Below, one piece after another: positions 18,857 to 27,308 of a DNA stretch of 38,727 nucleotides. This stretch comes from JBBTSQ01 sp039795895. GTDB lineage: Bacteria > Patescibacteriota > Minisyncoccia > Phycocordibacterales > JBAYGS01. Both the position numbers and the translations under genes were made by a program. The stretch covers positions 1 to 38,727 of the forward strand of contig JBDKKW010000007.1 in NCBI GenBank assembly GCA_039795895.1, read 5' to 3'. The notes below the pieces were generated by a model. The model saw nothing but the letters and a program-made list of their open reading frames with translations, made no database searches and was not told the DNA's origin. The first letter of the stretch is position 1; each line of letters starts with the position of its first letter.

Positions 18857-20857
18857 ATGAAATACGATTCTCTCTCTGCATTGTCGGTTCTCTCGAGGGC
18901 AAAGCCAAAAGATGTGGTGTTGCGACCATTTCCGTATCTTATCCTAAAGAATGCCGTGGATGATTCGATTGCCGATGAATTGATCCGGCAGTATCCTCCT
19001 TTGGTGACAACTACCAAAAAAGCAAATCAGGGTAGTAATGAGCGACACTCCCTTACTGCAGTCGATGCGTTAAAAGATGAAACTATCTCACCCTTGTGGA
19101 AGGATTTTATACGAGCAAACATCTCCCCGGATTTTGTTAAGTCAATCTTTTCATTATTCAAGAAAAGTATTTTGCAGGAATATCCAGATTTCGAAAAGGA
19201 ATTTGGTCCTATCCAAAATTTGAGAGTGGGGTTGCGACACAAAGATACGTTTGAGACGGCTGATGTACTAATAGATTCTCAGATTAGTGTTAATACACCC
19301 GTATTTAAGCCATCGTCAGTGCGCGGAGGACATTTGGATAATCCGGACAAGATATTTTTCGGCTTGTTTTATCTCAGACATCCTGATGATAAGAGTGTGG
19401 GTGGAGAGCTTGAGTTGTACAAGCATATAGGTGAAGACTATTACTACGATCGAAGTAAAAATATCGATCGTCGATTTCTTGAACATGTTGCTACGGTGCC
19501 GTACCAGAAGAATAGTCTCGTGATGGTGCTTAATACCAAAGAGGCTGTGCATGGTGTCTCGGTACGTTCAAGTACCGATGTGCCTCGATATTTCCTTAAT
19601 TTGTTAATTGAGGTCAAAAAACCACTGTATCAGATTAAGTTTCAGAAGCGATTACCGGCGTTCCTACAGCGGTATGGTTTGATGAAGGGTTTAAAAGAAA
19701 ATAAAGAGACGCTTACTCCCTACGCCCTCAAACACTTCAACCCACAAAATAAGTCCGTGTTACTCCTCAATGCTCCTCGTTTAGAGAGGGCTTTTCCTAA
19801 AATCAGCGCCACTCACAATCTGATATACCTCAAAGATATTCCGAATTTGTCTGAGTCAATAAAAAAGGATATTACGGTTATTTTGATAGGAAAGGGGCAT
19901 GAAAAAGTAACAACAGAATTATTGCAAACACTTCCTTCGGTAAAAGTGGTGGGTATTGCGACGGGATCCTTGGAGAAATTTAATACAGAAGTATTTGCTG
20001 AACGAAATATCACAGTACTTACTTCTTCTGAAGTATACGCGGATGCGGTGGCAGAGTTTACCTTGATGGATGCTCTGGTGGGTATTCGTAATGCTGGTAT
20101 CTCATATTACACTATGAAGCATGGTGGGTGGGGATTGATAAGAAAGAGTCTCTATGTTCGTACTAAAGATTTTGTACTTAGAGTGAGTACAAAGGTGTTT
20201 GGTAATTCTATTGTAACAAAGGCTATTTTTGCGGTGTTACGTTCAGGAGAGTCTACGGTAGAAAAGTTCTTTCCCGTGATTGTAAAAAATAGACTCGGGT
20301 CTCTTATGGGTGAATATAATCAGGTGAAGTCTGAAAGAAATGCGAGTAAGCGTACTCTTATGGGTGCGACGGTGGGGATTGTTGGATTTGGCCCAGTGGC
20401 GCGTAAGTTTATCGCATTACTCAAGCCATTTAATGTGTCTATAAAGATTTATTCAGAATATCTAAGTGACGCTGAGGCCAGTGCGCTTGGGGTTAAAAAA
20501 GTTTCTCTACAAGAAGTCTGTAAGTCGGACGTCGTTTCGATTCACCGAGGATTGTCTGCTCGGACAAAAAAGAGTTTTGGAAAAAATGAGATTGATTTGT
20601 TGCCACAAGGTTGTGTTTTGGTTAACACGTCTCGCGGGGAGATTATTGATCAAGAAGCACTCATTGAGCGACTCAAGGAGAGGGATATGGTGGCTTGTCT
20701 CGATGTCTTTGATGGTGAACCGTTGGCGAAAAATAGTGTGTTGCGTAAACTCCCCAATGTCTTCCTTACGTCGCATATCGCAAATTCTACCGATCTAACC
20801 TACGCATCTTCAGTTGTGATACTAGCCGAACAAGCTCTAGAAATGAGTCGACGATAG
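18857..20857 (+). CDS. fusion of 2OG-Fe(II) oxygenase and D-2-hydroxyacid dehydrogenase
   Basis: A 666-residue fusion. Residues about 20-260 resemble prolyl-hydroxylase-type 2OG-Fe(II) oxygenases: H159-x-D161 in GGHLDNPD, then H232 in AVHGVSV complete the iron triad, and VPRYFLNLLIE (242-252) may supply the 2-oxoglutarate arginine. Residues about 300-666 are a D-isomer-specific 2-hydroxyacid dehydrogenase: GIVGFGPVARK (507-517) is the NAD site, and R593 (NTSRGEI), E621 (DGEPL) and H640 (LTSHIA) keep the catalytic Arg-Glu-His set. Both halves look active. It lies between the CMP-sugar/QHG pair and the flippase, so it may tailor a sugar-acid or glycerate-like substituent. Confidence 0.8.
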   Translation: MKYDSLSALSVLSRAKPKDVVLRPFPYLILKNAVDDSIADELIRQYPPLVTTTKKANQGSNERHSLTAVDALKDETISPLWKDFIRANISPDFVKSIFSLFKKSILQEYPDFEKEFGPIQNLRVGLRHKDTFETADVLIDSQISVNTPVFKPSSVRGGHLDNPDKIFFGLFYLRHPDDKSVGGELELYKHIGEDYYYDRSKNIDRRFLEHVATVPYQKNSLVMVLNTKEAVHGVSVRSSTDVPRYFLNLLIEVKKPLYQIKFQKRLPAFLQRYGLMKGLKENKETLTPYALKHFNPQNKSVLLLNAPRLERAFPKISATHNLIYLKDIPNLSESIKKDITVILIGKGHEKVTTELLQTLPSVKVVGIATGSLEKFNTEVFAERNITVLTSSEVYADAVAEFTLMDALVGIRNAGISYYTMKHGGWGLIRKSLYVRTKDFVLRVSTKVFGNSIVTKAIFAVLRSGESTVEKFFPVIVKNRLGSLMGEYNQVKSERNASKRTLMGATVGIVGFGPVARKFIALLKPFNVSIKIYSEYLSDAEASALGVKKVSLQEVCKSDVVSIHRGLSARTKKSFGKNEIDLLPQGCVLVNTSRGEIIDQEALIERLKERDMVACLDVFDGEPLAKNSVLRKLPNVFLTSHIANSTDLTYASSVVILAEQALEMSRR

Positions 20858-20860
20858 GGT

Positions 20861-22105
20861 TTAGAATCGTTTAACGAGAATAAAACTCAAAGTTCCTGCC
20901 ATAGCTTTGGCGAGAAGTTGGCCGATGATGGCCCCCGTAATACCATAATTTATGATGAGTATGGTGACCAGGCTAATCCGACAAGTGCTCGAAAAGATGT
21001 TGATGATATAGTTTTCTTTGATTGCCTTGTGTGCCTGCAAAAAGATCATGTTGAGTGTGCTCGCAGTGAGTATAATCATGACCGAGTATAGTTGAGAGTA
21101 CTTTACTGACTCGAGGTAATTAGGGAATGCATATTTATAAATGTACGGAGCAGAAACATAGTACGCTAGAAATATTGCTATCAGGACAATAAAAAAACGA
21201 CTAAATTTTGCCCACAATTCTTTCTTTACAATGCCTTTTTCTTGCCCGGTAAATTTCGGTAATGCGAGGGTATTTATATTCTTTATCCATCCGATTATTT
21301 GTTCGGGGATTGCTGTTGAGAAGGTATAGACAGAAAGAGATGCTGCTCCGAAATAATGGAACACGAGCACACTATCAATTTTATCGGCGATTCCACTCAA
21401 AATATTCATCAAGCTTAGGTGTTTGGCGTAGTGTAGGTTGTCGGGATCAATTGGGGCGTTTTTGTCTATGTGATATGCCCTGAGAGTTTTGAGGTAGTAA
21501 TACAGTATGATTGAGGTGTTTGAAGCAAAGTACACTAATACGAGGACGATGACATTGTTACTCAGCATCATGGTGCCAAGTAAGGCGACTGTCGGAACAA
21601 TTCTCTTATAAATATTGTACAAAGAGCTACGGCGAAAATCTTTTTTACCAGATAGATAGGCTCCATGAAGTGAAGCACTGGTCATAAATGGTGAGAATGA
21701 GCCAATAATTAAAAAAGAGGCACCGAGGGTGTAGTTGTCATTATAAAAATAGTACAGGGAACTTACGAGTGACCCTAGAAATATGATAATGCTCCAGCGT
21801 ATGTTGAGCCAGAAATTATAGCGCAGTGTGCCGTCGTACCCTTTTGCTATAGAACGGACGAGTGCTGTCCCGATACCAGTAAGTGAGAACATGCTAAACA
21901 TACCGGTTAAAGAAAGAATGTATTTGTAGTTTCCGTACACTTCTTTTGAAATAAAATGTGCAAAAGCGGTGGCGAGAATGAGGGAGAGTAGAGAGGATGT
22001 TCCTTGACCTACCGTCAGCCAAAAACCACCTCTGGTGAGGTAAACCATGTCAGTCTTTAAATAATGCTCACTCCACTTGAGTATCTGGTGTGCTTTTTGT
22101 TTCAT
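20861..22105 (-). CDS. polysaccharide flippase (Wzx/MATE-like)
   Basis: A 414-residue protein with about twelve hydrophobic helices and the N-terminal pattern of the polysaccharide_synt/MurJ-MATE clan (GGFWLTVGQGTSSLLSLIL at 26-44, then a small loop and YGNYKYILSLTGMFSMFSL). It would flip lipid-linked oligosaccharide across the membrane. It is somewhat shorter than usual Wzx proteins (about 440-480). Its stop lies 4 nt from the convergent stop of the fusion gene. Together with the ligase-like gene starting 94 nt from its own start on the opposite strand, it forms the export end of the glycan island. Confidence 0.82.
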   Translation of the reverse strand: MKQKAHQILKWSEHYLKTDMVYLTRGGFWLTVGQGTSSLLSLILATAFAHFISKEVYGNYKYILSLTGMFSMFSLTGIGTALVRSIAKGYDGTLRYNFWLNIRWSIIIFLGSLVSSLYYFYNDNYTLGASFLIIGSFSPFMTSASLHGAYLSGKKDFRRSSLYNIYKRIVPTVALLGTMMLSNNVIVLVLVYFASNTSIILYYYLKTLRAYHIDKNAPIDPDNLHYAKHLSLMNILSGIADKIDSVLVFHYFGAASLSVYTFSTAIPEQIIGWIKNINTLALPKFTGQEKGIVKKELWAKFSRFFIVLIAIFLAYYVSAPYIYKYAFPNYLESVKYSQLYSVMIILTASTLNMIFLQAHKAIKENYIINIFSSTCRISLVTILIINYGITGAIIGQLLAKAMAGTLSFILVKRF

Positions 22106-22181
22106 GGTCGATGTTCGGTATTTCTATGCTTTTTTACCTACCTGTCTAGAGTCTGGCTACTAGTGTCTCATATCTATCGCA

Positions 22182-22190
22182 TGGTATAGT
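22182..22190 (+). promoter_or_regulatory. extended -10 eight bases from the start codon
   Basis: TGGTATAGT (TGn plus TATAGT) ends 8 nt before the ATG at 22199. No -35 consensus is apparent, as expected for an extended -10 promoter. A leaderless or near-leaderless transcript is expected. Confidence 0.45.
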
Positions 22191-22198
22191 ACGTCAGT

Positions 22199-24397
22199 AT
22201 GAATACTAACACATTTCTTAAAAACACGGCGATTACTGGTTTATTTGTATCCCTTTTTATCCCCCTTATAGTCTTTAACTCATCTTTCTTCCCATTTATT
22301 ACAGGAAAAAATATCGCTTTTCGAGCGATTACTGATATTGTTTTTGCCTGCTGGGTTATCTTGGCGGTGCGAGAACCACTCTTTCGGCCAAAGAAAAGTT
22401 GGTTGACCTATGCGATTGGAATTTTTACCGCGTGTATTCTTGTCTCAGATCTCCTTGGACCAAACCCAGTCAAGAGTCTTTTGAGTAATTTTGAGCGCAT
22501 GGAAGGGTGGATCACACTCATCCATTTTGCGATGTATTATTTGGTGCTCACCAGTATTTTTACTACGCAAAAATTGTGGGAGCGATTTTTTCAAGTGTCG
22601 ATTTTGGTGAGTTTGATTACGGCGGTGTATGGCTTTTTCCAGCTCGCAGGTAAGATTGTGATCAATCAGGGTGGTGCACGACTTGATGCTACTTTTGGCA
22701 ATGCTACCTACTTTGCGGTGTTTATGTTGTTTAATATCTTTTTTGCGATTTTGTGTCTCTTGCGCGCGTATCACACACCAATCAAAGATAAGGTCCGAAC
22801 CTTCCTACTCGGATACACTGCGGTCGCGGTAGTACTCGACAGTATTATTCTCTTTTACACTGCTACTCGCGGTACCACCTTGGGTCTCATCGGTGGATTG
22901 ATTTTGGCGATGCTTTTGATTGCAATTTTTGAAAAAGAAAAAATGGTATTGAGAAAGATTTCAGCGGGAATCTTGGTGTGTCTCGTGGTGGTGTCGGGCA
23001 CACTCTTTTTGATGCGAGATAGTGCATGGGTCAAAGCAAGTCCGTCGCTCGGTCGTCTGACGTCGATTACACTCGCAGATGGCCATGCTCGTTTTATGGT
23101 CTGGGGAATGGCATTTGAAGGGTTTAAAGAAAAACCAATTCTCGGATGGGGGCAAGAGAATTTTAATTTTGTTTTCAACAAGTACTACAATCCCGGTATG
23201 TGGGGTCAGGAACAGTGGTTTGATCGTACTCATGATATTTTCTTTGATTGGTTGATTTCCGGAGGTATCGTAGGTTTACTCATCTATCTTTCGTTCTTTG
23301 TGCTCGCGCTCTATTATCTCTGGCACAAAAACCGCGGATTCTTTAATTTCTCCGTGACCGAAAAAGCTTTGCTCACCGGCCTACTCGCAGGGTACTTCTT
23401 CCATAACATCTTTGTATTCGATAATTTGGTGAGTTATATGCTCTTTGCCACATTGTTGGCGTATCTCTCTCGCACCGGAAGTGAAGGTGAGGGATGTATT
23501 GGTGGGACCACTGAAGTGGCTTCTGATATTGCAAATTCAGTCTGGGCGCCGAGTGTCATAGTAGTACTATGTGTTGTCTTGTGGGTGGGAAGTATTCGTC
23601 CAATGATTTCAGGCACTGCACTGATCGATGCGATTCGTCCGCAAGCAAGTGGGGCAACCGGCAATCTTGAGTCATTCAAAAAGGTGCTCGATATGGGGTT
23701 TGCCAAGCCTGAGATTCGTGAGCAATTGATGCAGACTGCGCTCGCTATTCAGGGGGCAAATGTTGATTTGAAGACAAAAAAAGATTTTGTTGATTTGGCA
23801 CGGGCTGAGTTTGAAAAACAGCTTGTCGAAGTTCCTGGTGATGCGAGGTACGAGCTCTTTTATGGCATGTTCCTAAATCGACTTCATCTCTATGATGATG
23901 CGTTGGTACACTTGAAGCGTGCGTCGGAGCTTTCACCAAAGAAACAGACGATTATTTTTGAACTGGCTTCTACGTATTTGGGCGCAGGGCAGTATGATCA
24001 GGCGTTGCCGATATTAAAATATGCGTATGAGCTTGATCCACAGTATGTTGAAGCGCGGATTATTTACGCTATTGGTGCGTTGTATACAAAAAACAACACA
24101 TTGGCCACCTCGCTACTCAAAGATATTCCCGCAGAACAGCTTGCTACCGATGATCGTCTTTTGGGTACTTATATTACACTCGGTAATTTTGCACAGGTCG
24201 CAGAGATTTGGAAGTTCAGAGTGGCTCAGGATCCTAAAAATCCGCAAGCACACCTTTCTCTTGCAGCGGCCTATTTGAAGGCGGGTAGACGCGCGGATGC
24301 AGTGAAGGAGATTCAAACTACTATTGATCTGAATCCAGCACTCAAACAACAAGGGGAATTTTATATCAATGAAATTAAGGCGGGAAGGAATCCGTAA
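22199..24397 (+). CDS. O-antigen ligase/polymerase-like protein with C-terminal TPRs
   Basis: A 732-residue membrane protein. About twelve helices occupy residues 10-480. TATRGTTLG (221-229, R224) and GWGQENF (316-322) followed by DRTHDIFFDWLISGGIVGL (342-360, H345) are the Wzy_C/WaaL signature, with Arg and His being the known catalytic residues of that family. From about 540 to 725 there are four to five TPR-like repeats (for example at 'YDDALVHLKRASELSP' and 'YDQALPILKYAYELDP'). PglL/PilO-type O-oligosaccharyltransferases share this fold, and the next genes encode pilins, so protein glycosylation is as likely as polymer ligation. Confidence 0.82.
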   Translation: MNTNTFLKNTAITGLFVSLFIPLIVFNSSFFPFITGKNIAFRAITDIVFACWVILAVREPLFRPKKSWLTYAIGIFTACILVSDLLGPNPVKSLLSNFERMEGWITLIHFAMYYLVLTSIFTTQKLWERFFQVSILVSLITAVYGFFQLAGKIVINQGGARLDATFGNATYFAVFMLFNIFFAILCLLRAYHTPIKDKVRTFLLGYTAVAVVLDSIILFYTATRGTTLGLIGGLILAMLLIAIFEKEKMVLRKISAGILVCLVVVSGTLFLMRDSAWVKASPSLGRLTSITLADGHARFMVWGMAFEGFKEKPILGWGQENFNFVFNKYYNPGMWGQEQWFDRTHDIFFDWLISGGIVGLLIYLSFFVLALYYLWHKNRGFFNFSVTEKALLTGLLAGYFFHNIFVFDNLVSYMLFATLLAYLSRTGSEGEGCIGGTTEVASDIANSVWAPSVIVVLCVVLWVGSIRPMISGTALIDAIRPQASGATGNLESFKKVLDMGFAKPEIREQLMQTALAIQGANVDLKTKKDFVDLARAEFEKQLVEVPGDARYELFYGMFLNRLHLYDDALVHLKRASELSPKKQTIIFELASTYLGAGQYDQALPILKYAYELDPQYVEARIIYAIGALYTKNNTLATSLLKDIPAEQLATDDRLLGTYITLGNFAQVAEIWKFRVAQDPKNPQAHLSLAAAYLKAGRRADAVKEIQTTIDLNPALKQQGEFYINEIKAGRNP

Positions 24398-24446
24398 GAT
24401 TAGATAAGAAGATGGGAAGACAAGAAGCAAGATAGATCGGAAAAAT

Positions 24447-24474
24447 TCCCGAAAAATGTCAGACATTTTCGGGA
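24447..24474 (+). terminator. hairpin after the ligase gene
   Basis: TCCCGAAAAATGT and ACATTTTCGGGA form a stem with a 3-nt loop and one bulged A, followed by ACTTTTC. It is a plausible but weak intrinsic terminator 50 nt after the stop. Confidence 0.45.
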
Positions 24475-24498
24475 CTTTTCGATTATCCCCACTAGTAC

Positions 24499-24527
24499 TT
24501 GCAATTTTAGGGGAGGTATGCTACATT
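24499..24527 (+). promoter_or_regulatory. promoter of candidate small RNA
   Basis: TTGCAA (24499-24504) and TACATT (24522-24527) are exactly 17 nt apart, with TGC before the -10 hexamer. It is one of the better promoter matches in the window, and no protein start follows before the terminator. Confidence 0.6.
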
Positions 24528-24533
24528 GTGCGG

Positions 24534-24609
24534 GTGAGTGCTGACAAAAGGTTAGCTCTAAAAAACGAATGTCTACGTAAAGCCCGCCTCGTGCGGGTTT
24601 TGCGTTTAT
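24534..24609 (+). ncRNA. candidate small RNA upstream of the pilin gene
   Basis: A good promoter ends at 24527, and a GC-rich stem CCCGC/GCGGG (24583-24587 and 24593-24597) with a run of T follows at 24598. The predicted transcript is about 75 nt. It contains a minimal ORF of three codons (ATG TCT ACG TAA at 24569-24580) just before the stem, so an attenuator or leader-peptide device is an alternative to an independent sRNA. The following pilin gene has its own promoter. No known RNA family is recognised. Confidence 0.45.
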
Positions 24610-24622
24610 GGGGATAACCATT

Positions 24623-24649
24623 TTGATACCCGTGAATTTGGTATATACT
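24623..24649 (+). promoter_or_regulatory. pilin gene promoter
   Basis: TATACT at 24644-24649 with TTGATA 15 nt upstream (24623-24628). It gives a leader of about 38 nt before the ATG at 24694. The short spacer lowers certainty. Confidence 0.45.
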
Positions 24650-24693
24650 AGGAGTATTACTCTTTTTACTTAGTATTTTAGGTGTATATTCTT

Positions 24694-25161
24694 ATGAAAA
24701 AAACAGCAGGTTTCACTCTCGTCGAATTGTTGGTAGTTATCGCTATTATTGGAATTCTCTCATCGATTGTACTCGCATCGCTCAATGGTGCGCGTACGAA
24801 AGGCAATGATGCTGTGGTTAAAGCAGAGCTCGCCGGTATCAAGCCTCATGCAGATATTTGGTATGACAACACGACAGTCAATGGTACCAATGGCTCGTAT
24901 GGTACAGGCACTTGTGCTACCGACGGTGCTGGTGTGGTGACGGGTACCGGGATGTTTGCTGATACTACTATTTTGCCGACACTTATTGATGTAAAGAAAA
25001 ACGGTGCTACGACTTCAACAGTGACTTGTAATATCAGTGCCGATGGTCAGAAATGGGCGATTTCTCTTTCGCTCCTCAAAAATGCAGGTACCTCATGGTG
25101 TGTGGATAATTCAGGATCTGCTGGTCCAAACAAGACTGCAACCCTTGGAATTTGTCAGTGA
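24694..25161 (+). CDS. type IV prepilin, major-pilin-like
   Basis: A 155-residue prepilin from the ATG at 24694 (a GTG at 24682 is in frame but unlikely). The leader MKKTAG is cut before F by the prepilin peptidase; the mature N-terminus FTLVELLVVIAIIGILSSIV with Glu at +5 is the class III hydrophobic spine. The C-terminal half has Cys residues (CATDG, TVTCNI, SWCVDN, LGICQ) that may pair. Asn/Thr/Gly-rich stretches are typical of pilin surface loops. Length and a perfect bidirectional terminator directly downstream suggest an abundant separately transcribed subunit. Confidence 0.92.
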   Translation: MKKTAGFTLVELLVVIAIIGILSSIVLASLNGARTKGNDAVVKAELAGIKPHADIWYDNTTVNGTNGSYGTGTCATDGAGVVTGTGMFADTTILPTLIDVKKNGATTSTVTCNISADGQKWAISLSLLKNAGTSWCVDNSGSAGPNKTATLGICQ

Positions 25162-25175
25162 TACGCCTCCTTTTG

Positions 25176-25211
25176 AAAACTCGACGGCGCCCTTGAGCGC
25201 CGTCGAGTTTT
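25176..25211 (+). terminator. strong intrinsic terminator
   Basis: A perfect 15-bp inverted repeat AAAACTCGACGGCGC/GCGCCGTCGAGTTTT with a 6-nt loop. The A and T tracts make it work in either direction. It isolates the pilin transcript from pilD. Confidence 0.9.
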
Positions 25212-25237
25212 CCTTTGGTTTCCAGTACAAACCACGC

Positions 25238-25243
25238 TATACT
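25238..25243 (+). promoter_or_regulatory. -10 element six bases before pilD
   Basis: TATACT is followed by AGAGTG and the ATG at 25250. It lies directly after the terminator, so it is the natural promoter of the pilD-minor pilin operon and predicts a leaderless message. Confidence 0.5.
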
Positions 25244-25249
25244 AGAGTG

Positions 25250-26083
25250 ATGCAATTACTCGTAGGTACTGTCCTTTTTATCTTCGGCTCAATCATTGGT
25301 AGTTTTTTGAATGTGGTGATTTTGCGTTACGGCAGTGGGCGACATGTGACCGGCCGATCCGGCTGTCTGTCGTGTGGCAAAAAGTTGTCTTGGCGTGAGC
25401 TCGTGCCGATTGTAAGCTTTTTGGCGCTTCGTGGTCGGTGTCGTGGGTGTAGGACTCCGCTTTCGGTGCAGTATCCACTTGTTGAGTGCGCGACCGGTCT
25501 ACTTTTTTCTGCAGTCGGTTTACATACGATTGGTACGGCCGTGGTGCTGGCCCCACAAACCGCTCTGGTACTCGGGGTACTCTTCACTATCGTCTCACTT
25601 TTGGTAGTTATTTTTGTGTACGACCTGCGACATAAGATTATCCCCGACGCTTTTGCGTACAGTTTTGCGGGTTTCGGTTTGTTGTATGCATTACTGACCG
25701 CAACATCACCAATACCCACCCTCATTTTTGATCGACTTAGTTCGGCGCTTTTGATTACGCTACCATTTTTTGCGATCTGGTATTTTTCAAAAGGTAGAGC
25801 GATGGGCTTGGGTGATGCCAAGCTTGCTCTCGGTATGGGGACGCTGTTCGGTACATCACTTGGATACACCGCGGTAGTGTTTGGTTTTTGGGTTGGAGCT
25901 GTCGTCGGATTATTGTTGATGGCGATACAATATATACAAAAGAAAAAAGGTCGTCTCACCATGAAGAGTGAGATTGCGTTTGGACCATTTTTGATTATTG
26001 GTATGGGGATTGTCTTTTTTACGGGAATCAATTTATTTGATCTTGGTGGGGTGTTTGCGTTGGGGCTTTCGTTTTTTATGTAA
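25250..26083 (+). CDS. pilD: prepilin peptidase (leader peptidase/N-methyltransferase)
   Basis: A 277-residue membrane aspartic protease. The ATG at 25250 was chosen because translation upstream of it would run through the terminator, while from it the canonical start GTVLFIFGSIIGSFLNVV follows at once. The cytoplasmic zinc loop has C37-x2-C40 and C63-x2-C66-type pairs (GCLSCGKKLSW...GRCRGCRTPL). The catalytic aspartates are in VYDLRHKIIPD and in GLGDAKLALGMG (the GxGD motif). It cleaves and N-methylates the pilins encoded on either side. Confidence 0.93.
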   Translation: MQLLVGTVLFIFGSIIGSFLNVVILRYGSGRHVTGRSGCLSCGKKLSWRELVPIVSFLALRGRCRGCRTPLSVQYPLVECATGLLFSAVGLHTIGTAVVLAPQTALVLGVLFTIVSLLVVIFVYDLRHKIIPDAFAYSFAGFGLLYALLTATSPIPTLIFDRLSSALLITLPFFAIWYFSKGRAMGLGDAKLALGMGTLFGTSLGYTAVVFGFWVGAVVGLLLMAIQYIQKKKGRLTMKSEIAFGPFLIIGMGIVFFTGINLFDLGGVFALGLSFFM

Positions 26084-26088
26084 ATTTT

Positions 26089-26772
26089 ATGCGATTTTCT
26101 TTTTTTAAAAAAATAACAAAGTCGATGCCAAAATTCACTACCGGGTTTACCCTAGTTGAACTCATGGTGGTGGTCGCCATTTTTGGTGTGTTGACGACGA
26201 TTGTGCTCTACAAAAATACAGATTTTAACAATAGCTTCCTGCTCACTGATGTGGCGTACGATGTGGCACTGACCATTCGCCAGGCGCAAGTGTATGGACT
26301 CAATGTAAAAAATTCAGGGAAGGGTACGGCAACACAAAGCGGTTTCAATAGTGGCTATGGAGTATATCTTGATGTGAACACTATTTTAAATAACTCACTT
26401 TTGTTCTTCGCCGATGTCTTTCCTGATCCATCTGTTTCGGTACCCAACCCGACTTCGGGAAATTATTCGTATGATGGACAGAACGAATTAATTAATACAT
26501 TCGCCTTAACCAAGGGCTACAAGATTTCCTGGTTCTGTGCAACAACGACCACGGGGACTGATTATTGTAGTAATAACGCGGTCAATAATCTGAGAAAATT
26601 AGCCATAGTGTTTGTGCGCCCAAATCCAGACGCCATTATTACTGATAATACCGGGTCAGTTCCACCGGCGGTTTCGTATAGTAGTGCTACAATTAGAATC
26701 ACTTCGCCTGACGGACTCAAATCAAAGACTGTAAAGGTGACTACTGCAGGACAAATCAATATCACTGATTAA
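26089..26772 (+). CDS. minor prepilin, FimT/GspH-like
   Basis: A 227-residue prepilin. A long basic leader (RFSFFKKITKSMPKFTTG) precedes FTLVELMVVVAIFGVLTTIV, with Glu +5. The start at 26089 rather than the internal ATG at 26125 is favoured because the next gene starts with the same FSFFKKI sequence. The globular part has VAYDVALTIRQAQVYGLNVK, the FimT/GspH hallmark after the helix. It is 5 nt after pilD and 5 nt before the next pilin. It likely belongs to the pilus tip/priming complex. Confidence 0.85.
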   Translation: MRFSFFKKITKSMPKFTTGFTLVELMVVVAIFGVLTTIVLYKNTDFNNSFLLTDVAYDVALTIRQAQVYGLNVKNSGKGTATQSGFNSGYGVYLDVNTILNNSLLFFADVFPDPSVSVPNPTSGNYSYDGQNELINTFALTKGYKISWFCATTTTGTDYCSNNAVNNLRKLAIVFVRPNPDAIITDNTGSVPPAVSYSSATIRITSPDGLKSKTVKVTTAGQINITD

Positions 26773-26777
26773 TTGCT

Positions 26778-27308
26778 ATGTTTTCTTTTTTTAAAAAAAT
26801 ACAGACACAAAAGATTCCTTCGGCGGGATTCACCTTGCTCGAAATGATTGTGGCTATTTTTATCTTTAGTATTGTGGTGACCATTGCCTCGGGTGCGATG
26901 CTGTCGATGATTAGTGCCAATCGAAAAGCACAGGCGCTCAAGACAGTGATGAATAATGTGAATTTGGCACTCGACAGTATGTCTCGTGATATTCGTTTTG
27001 GGGCCAGTTATGCACCGGTCAGCGGTATTTTTAGTGGTTTGTGTGTGACGACTTGTGAGGGAATCGCGGTTACTAAGCCAGGTGGAGTGACTCAGTATTT
27101 TCGTTCGACCAAAAATGGCACATTGGTCAGAAAGCGTGGTGCACTCGAACAAGAGCTCACCTCGACGGGAGCGGTGCTTGAATCACTTGATTTTGTTATT
27201 AGCGGTACCAAAGTGTTGGTAACCCTTTCAGGATACGCGGGCAAGGATCCAAACGATACTCAAAATCGTTTTGATATTCAGACGACAATGACACAACGCA
27301 ATATATGA
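26778..27308 (+). CDS. minor prepilin, PilW/GspJ-like
   Basis: A 176-residue prepilin with leader MFSFFKKIQTQKIPSAG and mature FTLLEMIVAIFIFSIVVTIA (Glu +5). ALDSMSRDIRFGASYAPVSG following the spine matches PilW/GspJ-type minor pilins. There are two Cys (CVTTCEG) in the globular head. Its stop overlaps the next start by 4 nt, which points to stoichiometric production of the minor pilins. Confidence 0.82.
   Translation: MFSFFKKIQTQKIPSAGFTLLEMIVAIFIFSIVVTIASGAMLSMISANRKAQALKTVMNNVNLALDSMSRDIRFGASYAPVSGIFSGLCVTTCEGIAVTKPGGVTQYFRSTKNGTLVRKRGALEQELTSTGAVLESLDFVISGTKVLVTLSGYAGKDPNDTQNRFDIQTTMTQRNI

Noticed and set aside
25037..25249. N-terminal extension of the prepilin peptidase
   Set aside because: It would overlap the pilin gene and read through a perfect terminator; the canonical PilD start lies at 25250, 6 nt after a -10.
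26769..27152. 127-codon minus-strand frame in the minor pilin region
   Set aside because: It is fully antisense to a clear prepilin gene with leader and Glu +5.
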